35,521 nt of DNA from Candidatus Abzuiibacterium crystallinum (lineage in GTDB: Bacteria > Omnitrophota > Omnitrophia > Omnitrophales > Abzuiibacteriaceae), in the NCBI GenBank assembly GCA_002787155.1, contig PCVY01000049.1, forward strand, positions 1-35,521. Direction: 5' to 3'. The translations under genes and the position numbers were made by a program. Position 1 is the stretch's first letter; each line of letters opens with the position of its first letter. Positions 25,561-34,141 of the stretch are shown here, in pieces. The notes beneath the pieces are model-generated. The model saw only the letters and a program-made list of their open reading frames with translations, searched no databases and was not told where the DNA came from.

Positions 25561-26555
25561 GTCAACCGAACTCCTTTACCTTTGATGACTTCTCCGATCA
25601 CGTTAGATTGAATGCCAAATCGCTTCAAAAGCGTCTGGGCTTTTACAATGTCTTCCGGCCTGATCACAACCGTCATGCCGATCCCCATATTAAATGTACG
25701 AAACATTTCATGAAACGAAACACCCGAGCGTTTCATGACCTGCCAAAAAATTTCCGGCACCCGCCAGGTGCTTCGCGCCACATGAGCGCCCAAGCCCTTT
25801 GGAATGACCCGCGGAATATTATCGTAAAATCCGCCGCCCGTGATATGGGCAATGGCTCTCACTTCCACTTTCTCGATTAAAGCTAAAACGGGTTTCACAT
25901 AAATCTGGGTCGGCGTTAAAAGCACGCGTCCGATTTTGCCGCGCATCTCATCCGCAGAAAACACCTTGCGAAGTAACGAATAACCATTGCTGTGAAAACC
26001 GCTTGAGTGAAGCCCTAAGATGGCGTCCCCCGCTCTCACCAGGCGATGATCAATCACTTTTGATTTTTCAACAACGCCGACGGCAAAACCGGCCAAGTCG
26101 TATTCGGGACCTTGGTAAAACCCGGGCATCTCGGCGGTCTCTCCGCCCACGAGCGCACAGCCTGCCTGCTGACACCCCTTCACAATACCCCGCATCACGG
26201 CTTTCGATTGCGCCAGATCCAGCTTGCCGGTTGCTAAGTAATCCAAAAAGAAAATCGGGCGCGCGCCGCACGTGACGAGGTCATTGACACACATGGCCAC
26301 CAAATCAATGCCGATCGTATCATGCCGTCCCGCTATTTTAGCAACCGCAAGTTTCGTCCCCACGCCGTCAGTCGATGCAACGAGCAGCGGGCGCTTCAAG
26401 TGAAACGGTGCCACGTCATAGAGCGATGAAAAACCGCCGATACCGTCACAAACCCCTGCGTTCCTGGTTTTTTTGGCCAGCGGTTTGATAAACCGGACAA
26501 AGGCATTGCCTTTGTCAATGCTCACACCTGCTTTGACGTAGGTAATCGCGCTCAC
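25557..26555 (-). CDS. purM: phosphoribosylformylglycinamidine cyclo-ligase (AIR synthase)
   Basis: 332 aa. ITYVKAGVSIDKGNAFV, ASTDGVGTKLAVA, GIDLVAMCVNDLVTCGARPIFFLDY, GGETAEMPGFY, GLHSSGFHSNGYSL and AHITGGGFYDNIPRV are AIR synthase motifs. The frame is open to a GTG at 26576, but the GTG at 26555 overlaps the purF stop (GTGA) and has AGAGG nine bases upstream; it gives the normal N terminus. Confidence 0.97.
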   Translation of the reverse strand: MSAITYVKAGVSIDKGNAFVRFIKPLAKKTRNAGVCDGIGGFSSLYDVAPFHLKRPLLVASTDGVGTKLAVAKIAGRHDTIGIDLVAMCVNDLVTCGARPIFFLDYLATGKLDLAQSKAVMRGIVKGCQQAGCALVGGETAEMPGFYQGPEYDLAGFAVGVVEKSKVIDHRLVRAGDAILGLHSSGFHSNGYSLLRKVFSADEMRGKIGRVLLTPTQIYVKPVLALIEKVEVRAIAHITGGGFYDNIPRVIPKGLGAHVARSTWRVPEIFWQVMKRSGVSFHEMFRTFNMGIGMTVVIRPEDIVKAQTLLKRFGIQSNVIGEVIKGKGVRLT

Positions 26556-27976
26556 TTGGTATGCCTCTCGGCCCACAAACGTTCCAATTTAAATTTATCC
26601 AATTCATCCTGAATTGCAGTCGGATAATCCGCCGTAAAACAAGCCGTGCAGTAACTTTCTTTCGGAAACGAAACTGATTTTAACAAACCCTCCACCGACA
26701 AATAACCGATGCTGTCAACTTCAAGGTAGCCTTTGATTTCTGCCATCGACTTGTTGGCGGCAATTAACTCATCTTTCGACGGAAAATCAATGCCGTAAAA
26801 ACAAGGCGAAATGTGAGGCGGACAACTGATCCTGAGATGCACTTCTTTTGCACCCGCACGGCGCAGGAGCGCCACACGCGAGCGGGACGTGTTGCCCCGC
26901 ACAATGGAATCATCCACTACCACTAAACGCTTACCTTCCACAGCTTGGCGAATGGGGTTGAGTTTAATTTTCACTTTAAAGGTGCGGTCTTCTTGAACCG
27001 GATTAATAAAGGTGCGGCCGATGTAGTGGTTACGCGTAAAACCGTGTGCCAAGGGAATACCGGATTTTTTGGAAAAACCCATCGCCGCAAAGTTGCCGGA
27101 GTCCGGTACGGGAATCACCAGGTCTGCTTTGGCGGGCTGTTCCTCAGCCAAGATGGCCCCCAAACGTTCACGCACGAGCCCCACGTTTTCACCGAATACC
27201 GTCGAATCGGGCCGTGCAAAATACACGTGTTCAAAAATGCAGTGCGCATGTTTCAACTTTTGATCTTTAAAAGGATACAAACTTTTCACGCCGAAGCGGT
27301 CAATGATGATAATTTCACCCGGTTCCACATCGCGCACGTACTTCGCCTCAATTAAATCAAAGGCGCACGTTTCGGACGCCACCACGTAAGCATCATCAAT
27401 TTTTCCCAAGCAAAGCGGGCGAAAACCCTGCGGATCACGAAACGCAATGAGTGCATCATCCAAAAGCATGACCACCGAATAGGCACCGTGAATACGTGTG
27501 ACGGCCCCCACCAAACATTCCTCACGCGAACGGAACTGCGGCCTGGCCATCAAATGAATCAGGATTTCAGAGTCCGTCGTGCTCCCAAAAATAGCGCCGT
27601 ACGCTTCTAACTCATCGCGCAAAAGCTGCGCGTTAACCAAATTACCGTTATGCGCAATCGCCACTTGGCCGCGCGAAAAATCCACCATGTAAGGCTGAGC
27701 ATTGGCCACGTTGGAAGAGCCGGTGGTCGAATAACGGACGTGCCCAATCGCCACATTGCCGGGAAGATTTTTAATGTTGCCGGGATTGAATACGTCGCCC
27801 ACCAACCCCAAATCTTTATGCAGTCTTTGACGTTTCCCATCCCACGTGCAGATGCCGGCACTTTCCTCGCCCCGGTGCTGGAGAGAAAAAAGCCCCAGGT
27901 ACGTTAATTCCGACGCCCGTTCATGGCCGTAAATGCCAAACACACCGCAATGATCCCTGATCCCTTCGCCGCTCAT
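26552..27976 (-). CDS. purF: amidophosphoribosyltransferase
   Basis: 474 aa; commits PRPP and glutamine to purine synthesis. A nine-residue propeptide (MSGEGIRDH) precedes Cys10, the glutaminase nucleophile, in CGVFGIYGH. QHRGEESAGI, GHVRYSTTG and AHNGNLVN follow; the PRPP loop is VVVDDSIVRGNTS. Cysteines in HCIFEHVYFARPDS, HISPCFYGID and YCTACFTADYP match the four [4Fe-4S] ligands of the oxygen-sensitive Bacillus-type enzyme. It follows purL by one base. Confidence 0.98.
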   Translation of the reverse strand: MSGEGIRDHCGVFGIYGHERASELTYLGLFSLQHRGEESAGICTWDGKRQRLHKDLGLVGDVFNPGNIKNLPGNVAIGHVRYSTTGSSNVANAQPYMVDFSRGQVAIAHNGNLVNAQLLRDELEAYGAIFGSTTDSEILIHLMARPQFRSREECLVGAVTRIHGAYSVVMLLDDALIAFRDPQGFRPLCLGKIDDAYVVASETCAFDLIEAKYVRDVEPGEIIIIDRFGVKSLYPFKDQKLKHAHCIFEHVYFARPDSTVFGENVGLVRERLGAILAEEQPAKADLVIPVPDSGNFAAMGFSKKSGIPLAHGFTRNHYIGRTFINPVQEDRTFKVKIKLNPIRQAVEGKRLVVVDDSIVRGNTSRSRVALLRRAGAKEVHLRISCPPHISPCFYGIDFPSKDELIAANKSMAEIKGYLEVDSIGYLSVEGLLKSVSFPKESYCTACFTADYPTAIQDELDKFKLERLWAERHTK

Positions 27977-27977
27977 G

Positions 27978-30215
27978 TTATTTGCTCATCCGTCTGGGAA
28001 TGGCTTGCTCGTAAACCGTCTCTAATTTCGCGGACGGCAAACGAATCCAATCTCCGATCAAAAGTTCTTTTTCCGTGACCCGGCCTATTTGAGTGAAAGG
28101 AACTTTGAATGACCGAGCCAATGACTCAAAGTCCTCTTTTTGATTTAATGCGATACTGACAATGGCGCGCGACTGACTTTCGCCGAAGAGCGCGCTGTCA
28201 CTCCTCAGCCCTTTTGCCCAATCCAAATTTTTAATTTCTGCTCCCAAAGGATGATGACGCTTCCCGAACAAACATTCTGCGATTGCCACGGCAAAACCGC
28301 CGTCAGAAATATCATGGCAAGATTGAACCGCACGTTTTTCCGCCATCGCAATCATGAGTTTCACCAGCGCTGTTTCACGATTTAAATCTAACCGGGGCGT
28401 CAGGCCCTTCCGCTTGCCGTGAACCGTGAGCAAGTATTGTGTCCCGCCTAATTCTTCTTTGGTTTCTCCTAATAAATAGATGAGGTCGCCTGCTTTTTGA
28501 AAAAATGACGGTACGCGTTTATCGACATCATCAATCACCCCAACCATCCCAACGGTAGGTGTTGGATAAATGGCGCCTTTTGGGCTTTCATTATAGAAGC
28601 TCACGTTCCCTCCCGTGACCGGCGTGTTAAACGCGCGGCAGGCTTCTGACATGCCTTTCACGCTTTCGCGGAACTGCCAAAAGATTTCGGGTTTCATGGG
28701 GTTGCCAAAATTAAGACAATTGGTAATCGCAAGCGGCCGGGCACCCGAGGCTGCCACGTTGCGCGCAGCTTCTGCGACAGCAATCTTGCCGCCCTCATAG
28801 GGATCCAAGTAACCGTAAAGCGCATTGCAATCGGTTGAAATGGCGATGCCTTTTTTCGTGTCTTTGATACGCGCCAAAGCGGCGTCATGACCGGGTAAAA
28901 AGATGGTGTCGGTCCGGACCATGTGATCATACTGCTCATAAATCCAGCGCTTTGATGCAATCGACGGTGAATCCAGGAGTTTAAGCAAAACTTCGTTATG
29001 ATCTTTGGGTTCGGGGATGGATTGTAAATCAAGTTTTTGTGCTTCATCCAAATAAACAGGCCGGCTGGAGTCGCGCTGATAAAGCGGCGCTTCATCGGTA
29101 AGTGATTTGGCCGGAATATCAGCCACCACTTTCCCGTTGTCTAACACCCGCATTTGCTGGCCGTCTTTCACTTCCCCAATTTTTTTGGCGTGAAGGTCCC
29201 ATTTTTCAAATAAGTGCTCCACAATTTCTTCTTTGCCTTTTTTGACGATCACGAGCATCCGTTCTTGCGATTCGGACAGCATAATTTCATAAGGCACCAT
29301 GCCGGTCTCGCGTCTCGGTACCTTCACGAGATCAATTTCAACGCCCACGCTCCCGCGTGCAGCAGTTTCACAGGTTGAACACGTGAGCCCTGCAGCACCC
29401 ATGTCCTGCATGCCGACAATGGCATCTGTCTTCACCAATTCAAGACAAGCCTCAAGCAACAATTTTTCCATAAACGGATCACCCACTTGAACCGCCGGCC
29501 GGTCTTCATGTGAAGCCTCGCTCAGTTCTTTAGACGCGAAAGACGCCCCGCCCAAACCGTCACGGCCTGTGGTGGCGCCTACGTAATAAACCGAGTTGCC
29601 GACGCCCGAGGCTTTCCCTTTGGTTAATTCGTCGTGACGGATGAGTCCCAGGCAAAACGCATTCACCAAAGGATTGCCTTCGTAATAATCATCAAAATAG
29701 ATTTCGCCGCCGATGGTGGGAATGCCGATGCAATTGCCGTAATGGGCAATGCCGCCCACCACCCCGCGCAGGTAATGCTTGGTTTGGCTTTGATCGAGCG
29801 AACCAAACCTAAGGGAATTCATGGAAAGAATGGGGCGCGCACCCATCGTAAAAATATCGCGGATGATGCCGCCCACCCCGGTGGCAGCCCCCTGAAACGG
29901 CTCCACGGCCGAAGGATGGTTGTGGCTTTCAATTTTGAAAACAATGGCAAGTCCGTCACCGATGTCCACACAGCCGGCGTTTTCTTCGCCTGCTTTCACC
30001 AGCAAATTTTTTCCTTCTGTGGGAAACAGTTTGAGAACAGGTTTGGAATTCTTGTAAGAGCAATGCTCGCTCCACATGACCGAATAAATGCCGAGTTCGG
30101 TCAAATTGGGCGTGCGTCCCAAGATCTGGCAGACGCGCTCATATTCTTCCTGCGTCATGCCGTGGGCTTGAATGATTTCTTTGGTAATCGGTGTTTCTTG
30201 TAGCATGTTGGTCAT
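27978..30215 (-). CDS. purL: phosphoribosylformylglycinamidine synthase, large subunit (small-type PurL)
   Basis: 745 aa, the short PurL that works with separate PurQ and Pur[90 protein letters not shown] and [16 protein letters not shown] are family motifs. The frame is open to 30287, but that extension runs through a palindromic repeat; the ATG at 30215 with AGGA nine bases upstream is preferred. Confidence 0.98.
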   Translation of the reverse strand: MTNMLQETPITKEIIQAHGMTQEEYERVCQILGRTPNLTELGIYSVMWSEHCSYKNSKPVLKLFPTEGKNLLVKAGEENAGCVDIGDGLAIVFKIESHNHPSAVEPFQGAATGVGGIIRDIFTMGARPILSMNSLRFGSLDQSQTKHYLRGVVGGIAHYGNCIGIPTIGGEIYFDDYYEGNPLVNAFCLGLIRHDELTKGKASGVGNSVYYVGATTGRDGLGGASFASKELSEASHEDRPAVQVGDPFMEKLLLEACLELVKTDAIVGMQDMGAAGLTCSTCETAARGSVGVEIDLVKVPRRETGMVPYEIMLSESQERMLVIVKKGKEEIVEHLFEKWDLHAKKIGEVKDGQQMRVLDNGKVVADIPAKSLTDEAPLYQRDSSRPVYLDEAQKLDLQSIPEPKDHNEVLLKLLDSPSIASKRWIYEQYDHMVRTDTIFLPGHDAALARIKDTKKGIAISTDCNALYGYLDPYEGGKIAVAEAARNVAASGARPLAITNCLNFGNPMKPEIFWQFRESVKGMSEACRAFNTPVTGGNVSFYNESPKGAIYPTPTVGMVGVIDDVDKRVPSFFQKAGDLIYLLGETKEELGGTQYLLTVHGKRKGLTPRLDLNRETALVKLMIAMAEKRAVQSCHDISDGGFAVAIAECLFGKRHHPLGAEIKNLDWAKGLRSDSALFGESQSRAIVSIALNQKEDFESLARSFKVPFTQIGRVTEKELLIGDWIRLPSAKLETVYEQAIPRRMSK

Positions 30216-30227
30216 TTCATCGTTCCT

Positions 30228-30251
30228 GGGGTCAGACCCCGACCTGACCCC
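30228..30251. repeat. short palindrome in the purQ-purL gap
   Basis: GGGGTCA (30228-30234) and TGACCCC (30245-30251) enclose a 10-base loop that repeats GACCCC/GACC. It occupies most of the 41-bp gap between the purQ stop and purL start. GGGGTCAG-type palindromes are known as dispersed REP-like repeats in several bacteria. Only one copy is in this window, so its repeat status is inferred. It could also stabilise or attenuate the mRNA. Confidence 0.55.
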
Positions 30252-30256
30252 ACGTA

Positions 30257-30946
30257 TTAGTTTAAAGCCGCTGCTAAACTTTCCCAAATCACGCGGCCAT
30301 CTTTTGAATTGAGAATGGCCTCACTGGCCCGTTCCGGATGCGGCATCATCCCGAGCACGTTTTTTTTCTCGTTCAAAATACCGGCAATGTTTGCCGCCGA
30401 GCCATTGGGATTGGCATCCATATTCACTTGGCCGCTTTCACTCACGTACTGAAACGCAATCCGGTCTTCCTGCTCAAGGCATTTTAACGTATCCGCGTCA
30501 CAAAAATAATTGCCCTCGCCGTGAGCAATCGGAATGTTCAAGACTTGGTTCGCCGCAATATTTTTGGTAAAAATGGAGCTGCGGTTGACAGCTTTCAAGT
30601 AAATGTGCTTGCAAATAAAACGAAGCGAATCGTTCCTGAGCATGGCGCCGGGCAGCAGGCCTGATTCCAGCAAAATTTGAAACCCGTTGCAAATACCGAT
30701 CACGGCCCTGCCCGAATTGGCATGACGGACAACATCCTGCATGATGGGCGAAAAACGCGCAATGGCGCCTGTCCGCAAATAATCGCCGTAACTGAAACCG
30801 CCGGGCAAAATCACCAAATCCACCTTGGGAAGCGCATTTTGCTTGTGCCACACATATTCGACGGGAAGACGCATCACGTCATGCATGACATGCCAACAAT
30901 CGTGATCGCAATTAGAACCCGGAAAAACAACCACACAAGCTTTCAT
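30257..30946 (-). CDS. purQ: phosphoribosylformylglycinamidine synthase, glutaminase subunit
   Basis: 229 aa class I glutamine amidotransferase that delivers ammonia to Pur[14 protein letters not shown] near the start, [19 protein letters not shown] (47-65), the nucleophile Cys86 in [39 protein letters not shown] and MMPHPERA. Its ribosome-binding-site-like CAGGGTG falls inside the terminal repeat of element B (30954-31059), which fills the purS-purQ gap. Confidence 0.97.
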   Translation of the reverse strand: MKACVVVFPGSNCDHDCWHVMHDVMRLPVEYVWHKQNALPKVDLVILPGGFSYGDYLRTGAIARFSPIMQDVVRHANSGRAVIGICNGFQILLESGLLPGAMLRNDSLRFICKHIYLKAVNRSSIFTKNIAANQVLNIPIAHGEGNYFCDADTLKCLEQEDRIAFQYVSESGQVNMDANPNGSAANIAGILNEKKNVLGMMPHPERASEAILNSKDGRVIWESLAAALN

Positions 30947-30953
30947 GCAGACA

Positions 30954-31059
30954 CCCTGTTAGAGAACGTTCCGTTATGACGACTACACATTCTGAACTTT
31001 GTTACGAACCTAAAATTTCGCATTGACATCGCCATGTTATTGATCGCTCTCTAACGGGG
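30954..31059. repeat. miniature inverted-repeat element B, purS-purQ junction
   Basis: Imperfect terminal repeats CCCTGTTAGAGA (30954-30965) and TCTCTAACGGGG (31048-31059) bound 106 bp. The ends match those of element A in gspH (CCCCGTTAGAG). No target duplication is visible. The right end forms the last codons of purS (APLESDQ) and the left end lies just before the purQ start. The interior is not obviously similar to A. Confidence 0.55.
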
Positions 31060-31297
31060 CAAGTTGAAACTGATACTCCTCAATCACCGGGTTAATTAAG
31101 AGTTTATCGCAAATGGCTTTCACTTCCTTCTCGGCAGCGGCTTTGTCCTTGGCCTTCAAGGTCATTTTAAAGTACTTCCCCACCCGCACATCTTCCGCCT
31201 CGCCAAATCCGAGTGAATGCAGTGCGTCGAGCACGGTTTTGCCTTGCGGATCAAACACCGATTTCTTTAAAGTCACATTAATCTTTGCCTGAAACAT
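31037..31297 (-). CDS. purS: phosphoribosylformylglycinamidine synthase subunit PurS
   Basis: 86 aa; small dimeric bridge between PurL and PurQ. AKINVTLKKSVFDPQGKTVLDALHSLGF and VRVGKYFKMTLKAKDKAAAEKEV...CDKLLINPVIEEYQF are typical. The end QLAPLESDQ is coded by the terminal repeat of element B and was probably gained with it. AAGGA lies five bases before the ATG. It follows purC in the order purB-purC-purS-purQ-purL-purF-purM-purD-purE. Confidence 0.95.
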   Translation of the reverse strand: MFQAKINVTLKKSVFDPQGKTVLDALHSLGFGEAEDVRVGKYFKMTLKAKDKAAAEKEVKAICDKLLINPVIEEYQFQLAPLESDQ

Positions 31298-31312
31298 AGA
31301 ATCCTTCTCCTC

Positions 31313-32224
31313 TTAAGCGGCTAATGCGCGGCCGGTGAGGCGTTTAAAAACGTCCCGGTAAGCCGCGCTGGTTTTTTCCACAATTTCATCCGGCAATACG
31401 GGCACCGGCGGTTTTTGGTTCCATTTGATATCGAGTAAATAGTTGCGCACAATTTGCTTGTCGTAACTCGGCTGATCGTGCCCAACTTCATAAATATCCT
31501 TAGGCCAAAAGCGCGAGCTGTCGGGTGTCAGCACTTCATCGATTAAAATAATGTCACCGTCTAAGATCCCGAATTCAAATTTGGTATCGGCAATCAGGAT
31601 GCCTTTGGACTCGGCATAATCACGCCCCTTACTGTAAAGGGTGATTGATAAATCGCGAATTTGATTCGCCGCCTTCTCGCCCACGCGTTCGACCGTCTGT
31701 TTAAAGTCAATATTGATGTCATGCCCGGAAGTTTCTTTGCTCGCCGGCGTAAAAAGCGGCTTCTCAAGTTTCTCGCACTGTTTGAGGCCCGTGGGCAATT
31801 GGTGTCCGCACACGGCACCCGTTTTTAAATAATCTTTCCAGCCTGAACCCGTGATGTAGCCGCGCACCACGCATTCCACCATGATGGGCTCTACTTTTTT
31901 CACGAACATCGAGCGGCCTTTGAGTTCGCTCTCGTATGCTTCCGTCATTTCGGGTGTGAGGTAGTTTTTGTAATCATCCGCCAAGTGGTTGGGGACCAGA
32001 TCTTTAAAAAAATCAAACCAGAAAAGCGAAATTTGGTTTAAGACATGACCTTTAAACGGAATGGGATTCGGGAGCACCACATCAAAAGCACTCAAACGGT
32101 CCGTTGTGACGAGCATAAGACGGTCTTTCCCCACGCTGTAAATATCGCGCACTTTCCCGCGGCCGCGTAAAGGTAAATCCAATTTGGATTCTTTGATTGC
32201 GGCGGTGTTGTCTTTAGCCATCAT
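31313..32224 (-). CDS. purC: SAICAR synthase (phosphoribosylaminoimidazole-succinocarboxamide synthase)
   Basis: 303 aa, like the longer ADE1-type enzymes. GRGKVRDIYSVGKDRLMLVTTDRLSAFDVVLPNPIPFKGHVLNQIS, VECVVRGYITGSGWKDYLKTGAVCG, GHDINIDF, DTKFEFGILDGDIILIDEVLTPDSSRFW are family motifs. The open frame extends to 32302, but those 26 residues (LRLLRLRLAM...) read through an inverted-repeat element at 32250-32320; the ATG pair at 32224/32221 is the natural start although its Shine-Dalgarno is weak. Confidence 0.97.
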   Translation of the reverse strand: MMAKDNTAAIKESKLDLPLRGRGKVRDIYSVGKDRLMLVTTDRLSAFDVVLPNPIPFKGHVLNQISLFWFDFFKDLVPNHLADDYKNYLTPEMTEAYESELKGRSMFVKKVEPIMVECVVRGYITGSGWKDYLKTGAVCGHQLPTGLKQCEKLEKPLFTPASKETSGHDINIDFKQTVERVGEKAANQIRDLSITLYSKGRDYAESKGILIADTKFEFGILDGDIILIDEVLTPDSSRFWPKDIYEVGHDQPSYDKQIVRNYLLDIKWNQKPPVPVLPDEIVEKTSAAYRDVFKRLTGRALAA

Positions 32225-32249
32225 CACAGTCTCATATTTTGATTGATAT

Positions 32250-32320
32250 GTCATTGCGAGCCGAAGGCGAAGCAATCTTAGGTTCCGGGATTGCTTCGTC
32301 ACTGCGTTCCTCGCAATGAC
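32250..32320. repeat. palindromic intergenic repeat between purB and purC
   Basis: GTCATTGCGAG (32250-32260) and CTCGCAATGAC (32310-32320) are exact reverse complements. GCGAAGCAATC and GATTGCTTCGTC extend the pairing imperfectly inward, so the 71 bp can fold into one hairpin. This GTCATTGCGAG...GAAGCAATC motif is a widespread dispersed bacterial repeat. It fills the gap between the purB stop (32331) and purC start. Confidence 0.8.
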
Positions 32321-32330
32321 GGCCTACTTT

Positions 32331-33626
32331 TTATATCCCTAATCGTTTAAAAATATCCTTCACGTGTTTCGTGTGATACGCGTAATCAAAAACGTCATCA
32401 ATTTCCTGCTCCGAGAGATGACGGCCGATGGTTTGATCGGCTTTGACGACGTCTTTGAGCTGGGCAGTTTGATTCTCCCAAATTTGCTTGGCGCAATTTT
32501 GCACCAGCTTGTAAGCTTTTTCGCGCGTAAGGCCTTTTTGGATTAATTTGAGCAAAAGGCCCTGCGAAAAAACCATCCCCCGGCTTTTTTCTAAATTGTC
32601 ACGCATTTGTTTGGGGAAAACCGACAAACTTTCGATGATGCGGCGCATCTTGACCAGCATGTAATGAATTAAAATGGTGCTGTCGGGAAAAATCACGCGC
32701 TCAACGGATGAATGCGTAATGTCCCGCTCGTGCCACAAACTAATATTTTCAAGTGCGGCCAAGGCATTGCCGCGTAAAACGCGCGCGAGGCCCGCAATGC
32801 GCTCACCCGTAATGGGATTGCGTTTGTGCGGCATGGCAGAGGAGCCTTTTTGCCCCTTCCCAAAGGATTCTTCTACTTCACGCGTTTCTGTTTTTTGCAG
32901 GTGGCGGATTTCAGTCGCCAGCTTCTCGAGTGAGCCGCCCAAAATGGCAATGGCGGTGAGATACTCAGCATGCCGGTCGCGCTGGACAATTTGGGTCGAA
33001 ACAGGTGCCGGGCTCAAGCCTAATTTTTTGCAAACATAAGTTTCTACTTTGGGGTGAACATTGGCAAACGTCCCGACGGCGCCTGAGATTTTGCCGTATG
33101 CCGCATTATCCGCAGCGCGCTTAAAACGCTCCAGGTTCCGTTTGATTTCCGCATAAAAAACGCCCATCTTGAGGCCAAAGGTAATGGGTTCGGCATGAAT
33201 GCCGTGGCTGCGACCGACCATGATCGTATATTGATGTGCCTTGGCTTGTTTTTTAAGCGCCCGAATCAAGAGTTCGATTTCCGCGATGATAATTTTGGAC
33301 GCGTCTTTTAGTTGAAGTGCGAGCCCTGTATCTAGGACATCTGAGGAAGTCAGTCCGTAATGCACGTAGCGGGCGGCCGGGCCGACGTTTTCAGAAATAT
33401 TAGTTAAGAACGCAATCACATCGTGCTGCACCACGGCTTCAATTTGCTGCACACGCTTTAAACTAAATTTCGCCTTGCGACGGACTTGGGCCGGAATATT
33501 CCTGGGAATATATTTGTAATACGCGAGCGCATCAAGTGCGACCAGTTCAACCTCAAGCCATTTGCGCAATTTATTTTCTTCGGTCCAAACTTGACCCATC
33601 TGGGGGTATGTATAACGTTCAATCAT
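32331..33626 (-). CDS. purB: adenylosuccinate lyase
   Basis: 431 aa from the ATG at 33626; an in-frame TTG at 33644 is less likely. It cleaves SAICAR and adenylosuccinate, releasing fumarate. IERYTYPQMGQVWTEENKLRKWLEVE at the start, VHYGLTSSDVLDTGLA, MVGRSHGIHAEPITFGLK and the fumarase-superfamily signature SSAMPHKRNPITGE are clear. The start codon overlaps the stop of a 45-codon ORF (ATGA), and GTGGTGA lies a few bases upstream. Confidence 0.98.
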   Translation of the reverse strand: MIERYTYPQMGQVWTEENKLRKWLEVELVALDALAYYKYIPRNIPAQVRRKAKFSLKRVQQIEAVVQHDVIAFLTNISENVGPAARYVHYGLTSSDVLDTGLALQLKDASKIIIAEIELLIRALKKQAKAHQYTIMVGRSHGIHAEPITFGLKMGVFYAEIKRNLERFKRAADNAAYGKISGAVGTFANVHPKVETYVCKKLGLSPAPVSTQIVQRDRHAEYLTAIAILGGSLEKLATEIRHLQKTETREVEESFGKGQKGSSAMPHKRNPITGERIAGLARVLRGNALAALENISLWHERDITHSSVERVIFPDSTILIHYMLVKMRRIIESLSVFPKQMRDNLEKSRGMVFSQGLLLKLIQKGLTREKAYKLVQNCAKQIWENQTAQLKDVVKADQTIGRHLSEQEIDDVFDYAYHTKHVKDIFKRLGI

Positions 33627-33760
33627 GAAGTCACCACGCTGCAAGCGGTGCGCATGCCTGCATTGGCTTTATCCGGAATATGCATGTCATCATGGCAGGA
33701 AACATTTGCATAAGGAGAGAGCGTGCGAGAGAAAAACAAAAGCAGTAAAAACTTTTGCAT
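33623..33760 (-). CDS. 45-aa possible secreted peptide or leader coupled to purB
   Basis: The ORF begins MQKFLLLLFFSRTLSPYANV, which looks like a signal peptide, and ends NAGMRTACSVVTS with two further cysteines (22 and 40). AGGT lies about eight bases before the ATG. Its TGA overlaps the purB ATG (ATGA), the junction style used by real genes here. No family recognised. It could be a leader that couples translation into purB or a small exported protein; a chance ORF is not excluded. Confidence 0.4.
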   Translation of the reverse strand: MQKFLLLLFFSRTLSPYANVSCHDDMHIPDKANAGMRTACSVVTS

Positions 33761-33813
33761 CCGATTACCTGGCCTTGCACTTGCGTGCGTTTAAAAAAAC
33801 GTTGAATAAAACC

Positions 33814-33891
33814 TGGTAGCGCTAACGAGATTTGAACTCGTGTCTTCAGGTTGAGAACCTGACGTCCTGGGCCAGCCTAGACGATAGCGCC
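33814..33891 (-). tRNA. tRNA-Glu (anticodon CUC)
   Basis: Acceptor GGCGCTA pairs with TAGCGCT (one G-U), followed by A and an encoded CCA (33814-33816). The D arm TCGTCTAGG...CCAGGAC is typical of tRNA-Glu. The anticodon stem TCAGG/CCTGA encloses TTCTCAA, giving CTC at 33853-33855. The T arm has GAGTTCAAATCTC. It lies between a strong promoter and the purB leader ORF in the same direction, so it may share a transcript with the purine genes. Confidence 0.95.
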
Positions 33892-33920
33892 GTCTGCTAA
33901 TAATCACCCAATAAAAACAC

Positions 33921-33964
33921 CCTTCCTTTATCTGTTTAAACCGTCAAATAGATTAAAAGGAAGG
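33921..33964 (-). terminator. terminator- or attenuator-like hairpin before tRNA-Glu
   Basis: CCTTCCTTT (33921-33929 reads as the 3' arm on the minus strand) pairs with AAAGGAAGG (33956-33964) over 9 bp, and inner ATCT/AGAT and TTT/AAA pairs extend it. On the minus strand it is followed by GTGTTTTTATT. It sits downstream of the promoter at 33984-34012, so transcripts from that promoter would pass through it. Confidence 0.55.
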
Positions 33965-33983
33965 AATTTTTTAGAACGAAAGC

Positions 33984-34012
33984 AGTATACAAGATGTAGT
34001 AGGTAGCGTCAA
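33984..34012 (-). promoter_or_regulatory. sigma-70 type promoter for tRNA-Glu and the purine genes
   Basis: On the minus strand TTGACG (34012-34007), a 17-base spacer and TATACT (33989-33984). The -35 box abuts the end of inverted-repeat element C (34013). The next genes downstream are tRNA-Glu, the 45-codon ORF and purB. No purine riboswitch fold was recognised in the 90-base leader. Confidence 0.8.
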
Positions 34013-34108
34013 CCCCGTTAGCAATATTTGTGTCTGAAAGTCAAATATAGCTTTTTGCTTATTTTATAGTGGTTTTCACATCTTTACAGTCATGAATTGC
34101 TAACGGGA
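34013..34108. repeat. miniature inverted-repeat element C
   Basis: Terminal repeats CCCCGTTAGCAAT (34013-34025) and ATTGCTAACGGGA (34096-34108), 12 of 13 bases paired, bound 96 bp without a gene. The ends share CCCCGTTAG with elements A and B. Its right end is also part of the direct repeat found on the other side of the toxin-antitoxin pair. No target duplication is obvious. Confidence 0.6.
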
Positions 34109-34133
34109 TGATAACCATTGTGGATTAAACAGG
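34091..34133. repeat. direct repeat flanking the toxin-antitoxin pair, left copy
   Basis: CATGAATTGCTAACGGGATG and the bases that follow match 34959-35002: 28 of the first 30 positions are identical, then the match continues with small gaps through the ACAGG end. It lies eight bases beyond the toxin stop. Confidence 0.75.
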
Positions 34134-34141
34134 ACTGAGCA

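Noticed and set aside
25467..25880. 137-codon plus-strand frame across the purD-purM junction
   Set aside because: Antisense to two certain genes with an ATGA overlap; no ribosome-binding site or domain.
29634..30203. Long open frame on the plus strand opposite purL (189 codons)
   Set aside because: It lies wholly inside purL on the other strand, its product has no recognisable domain, and purL is certain.
32225..32302. N-terminal extension of purC (26 residues)
   Set aside because: It is translated from the palindromic repeat at 32250-32320 and gives a low-complexity LRLLRLRL stretch; the normal start is the ATG at 32224.
33761..33983. Purine riboswitch or T-box ahead of purB
   Set aside because: The leader holds tRNA-Glu and one hairpin; no purine-riboswitch core or T-box signature was recognised.
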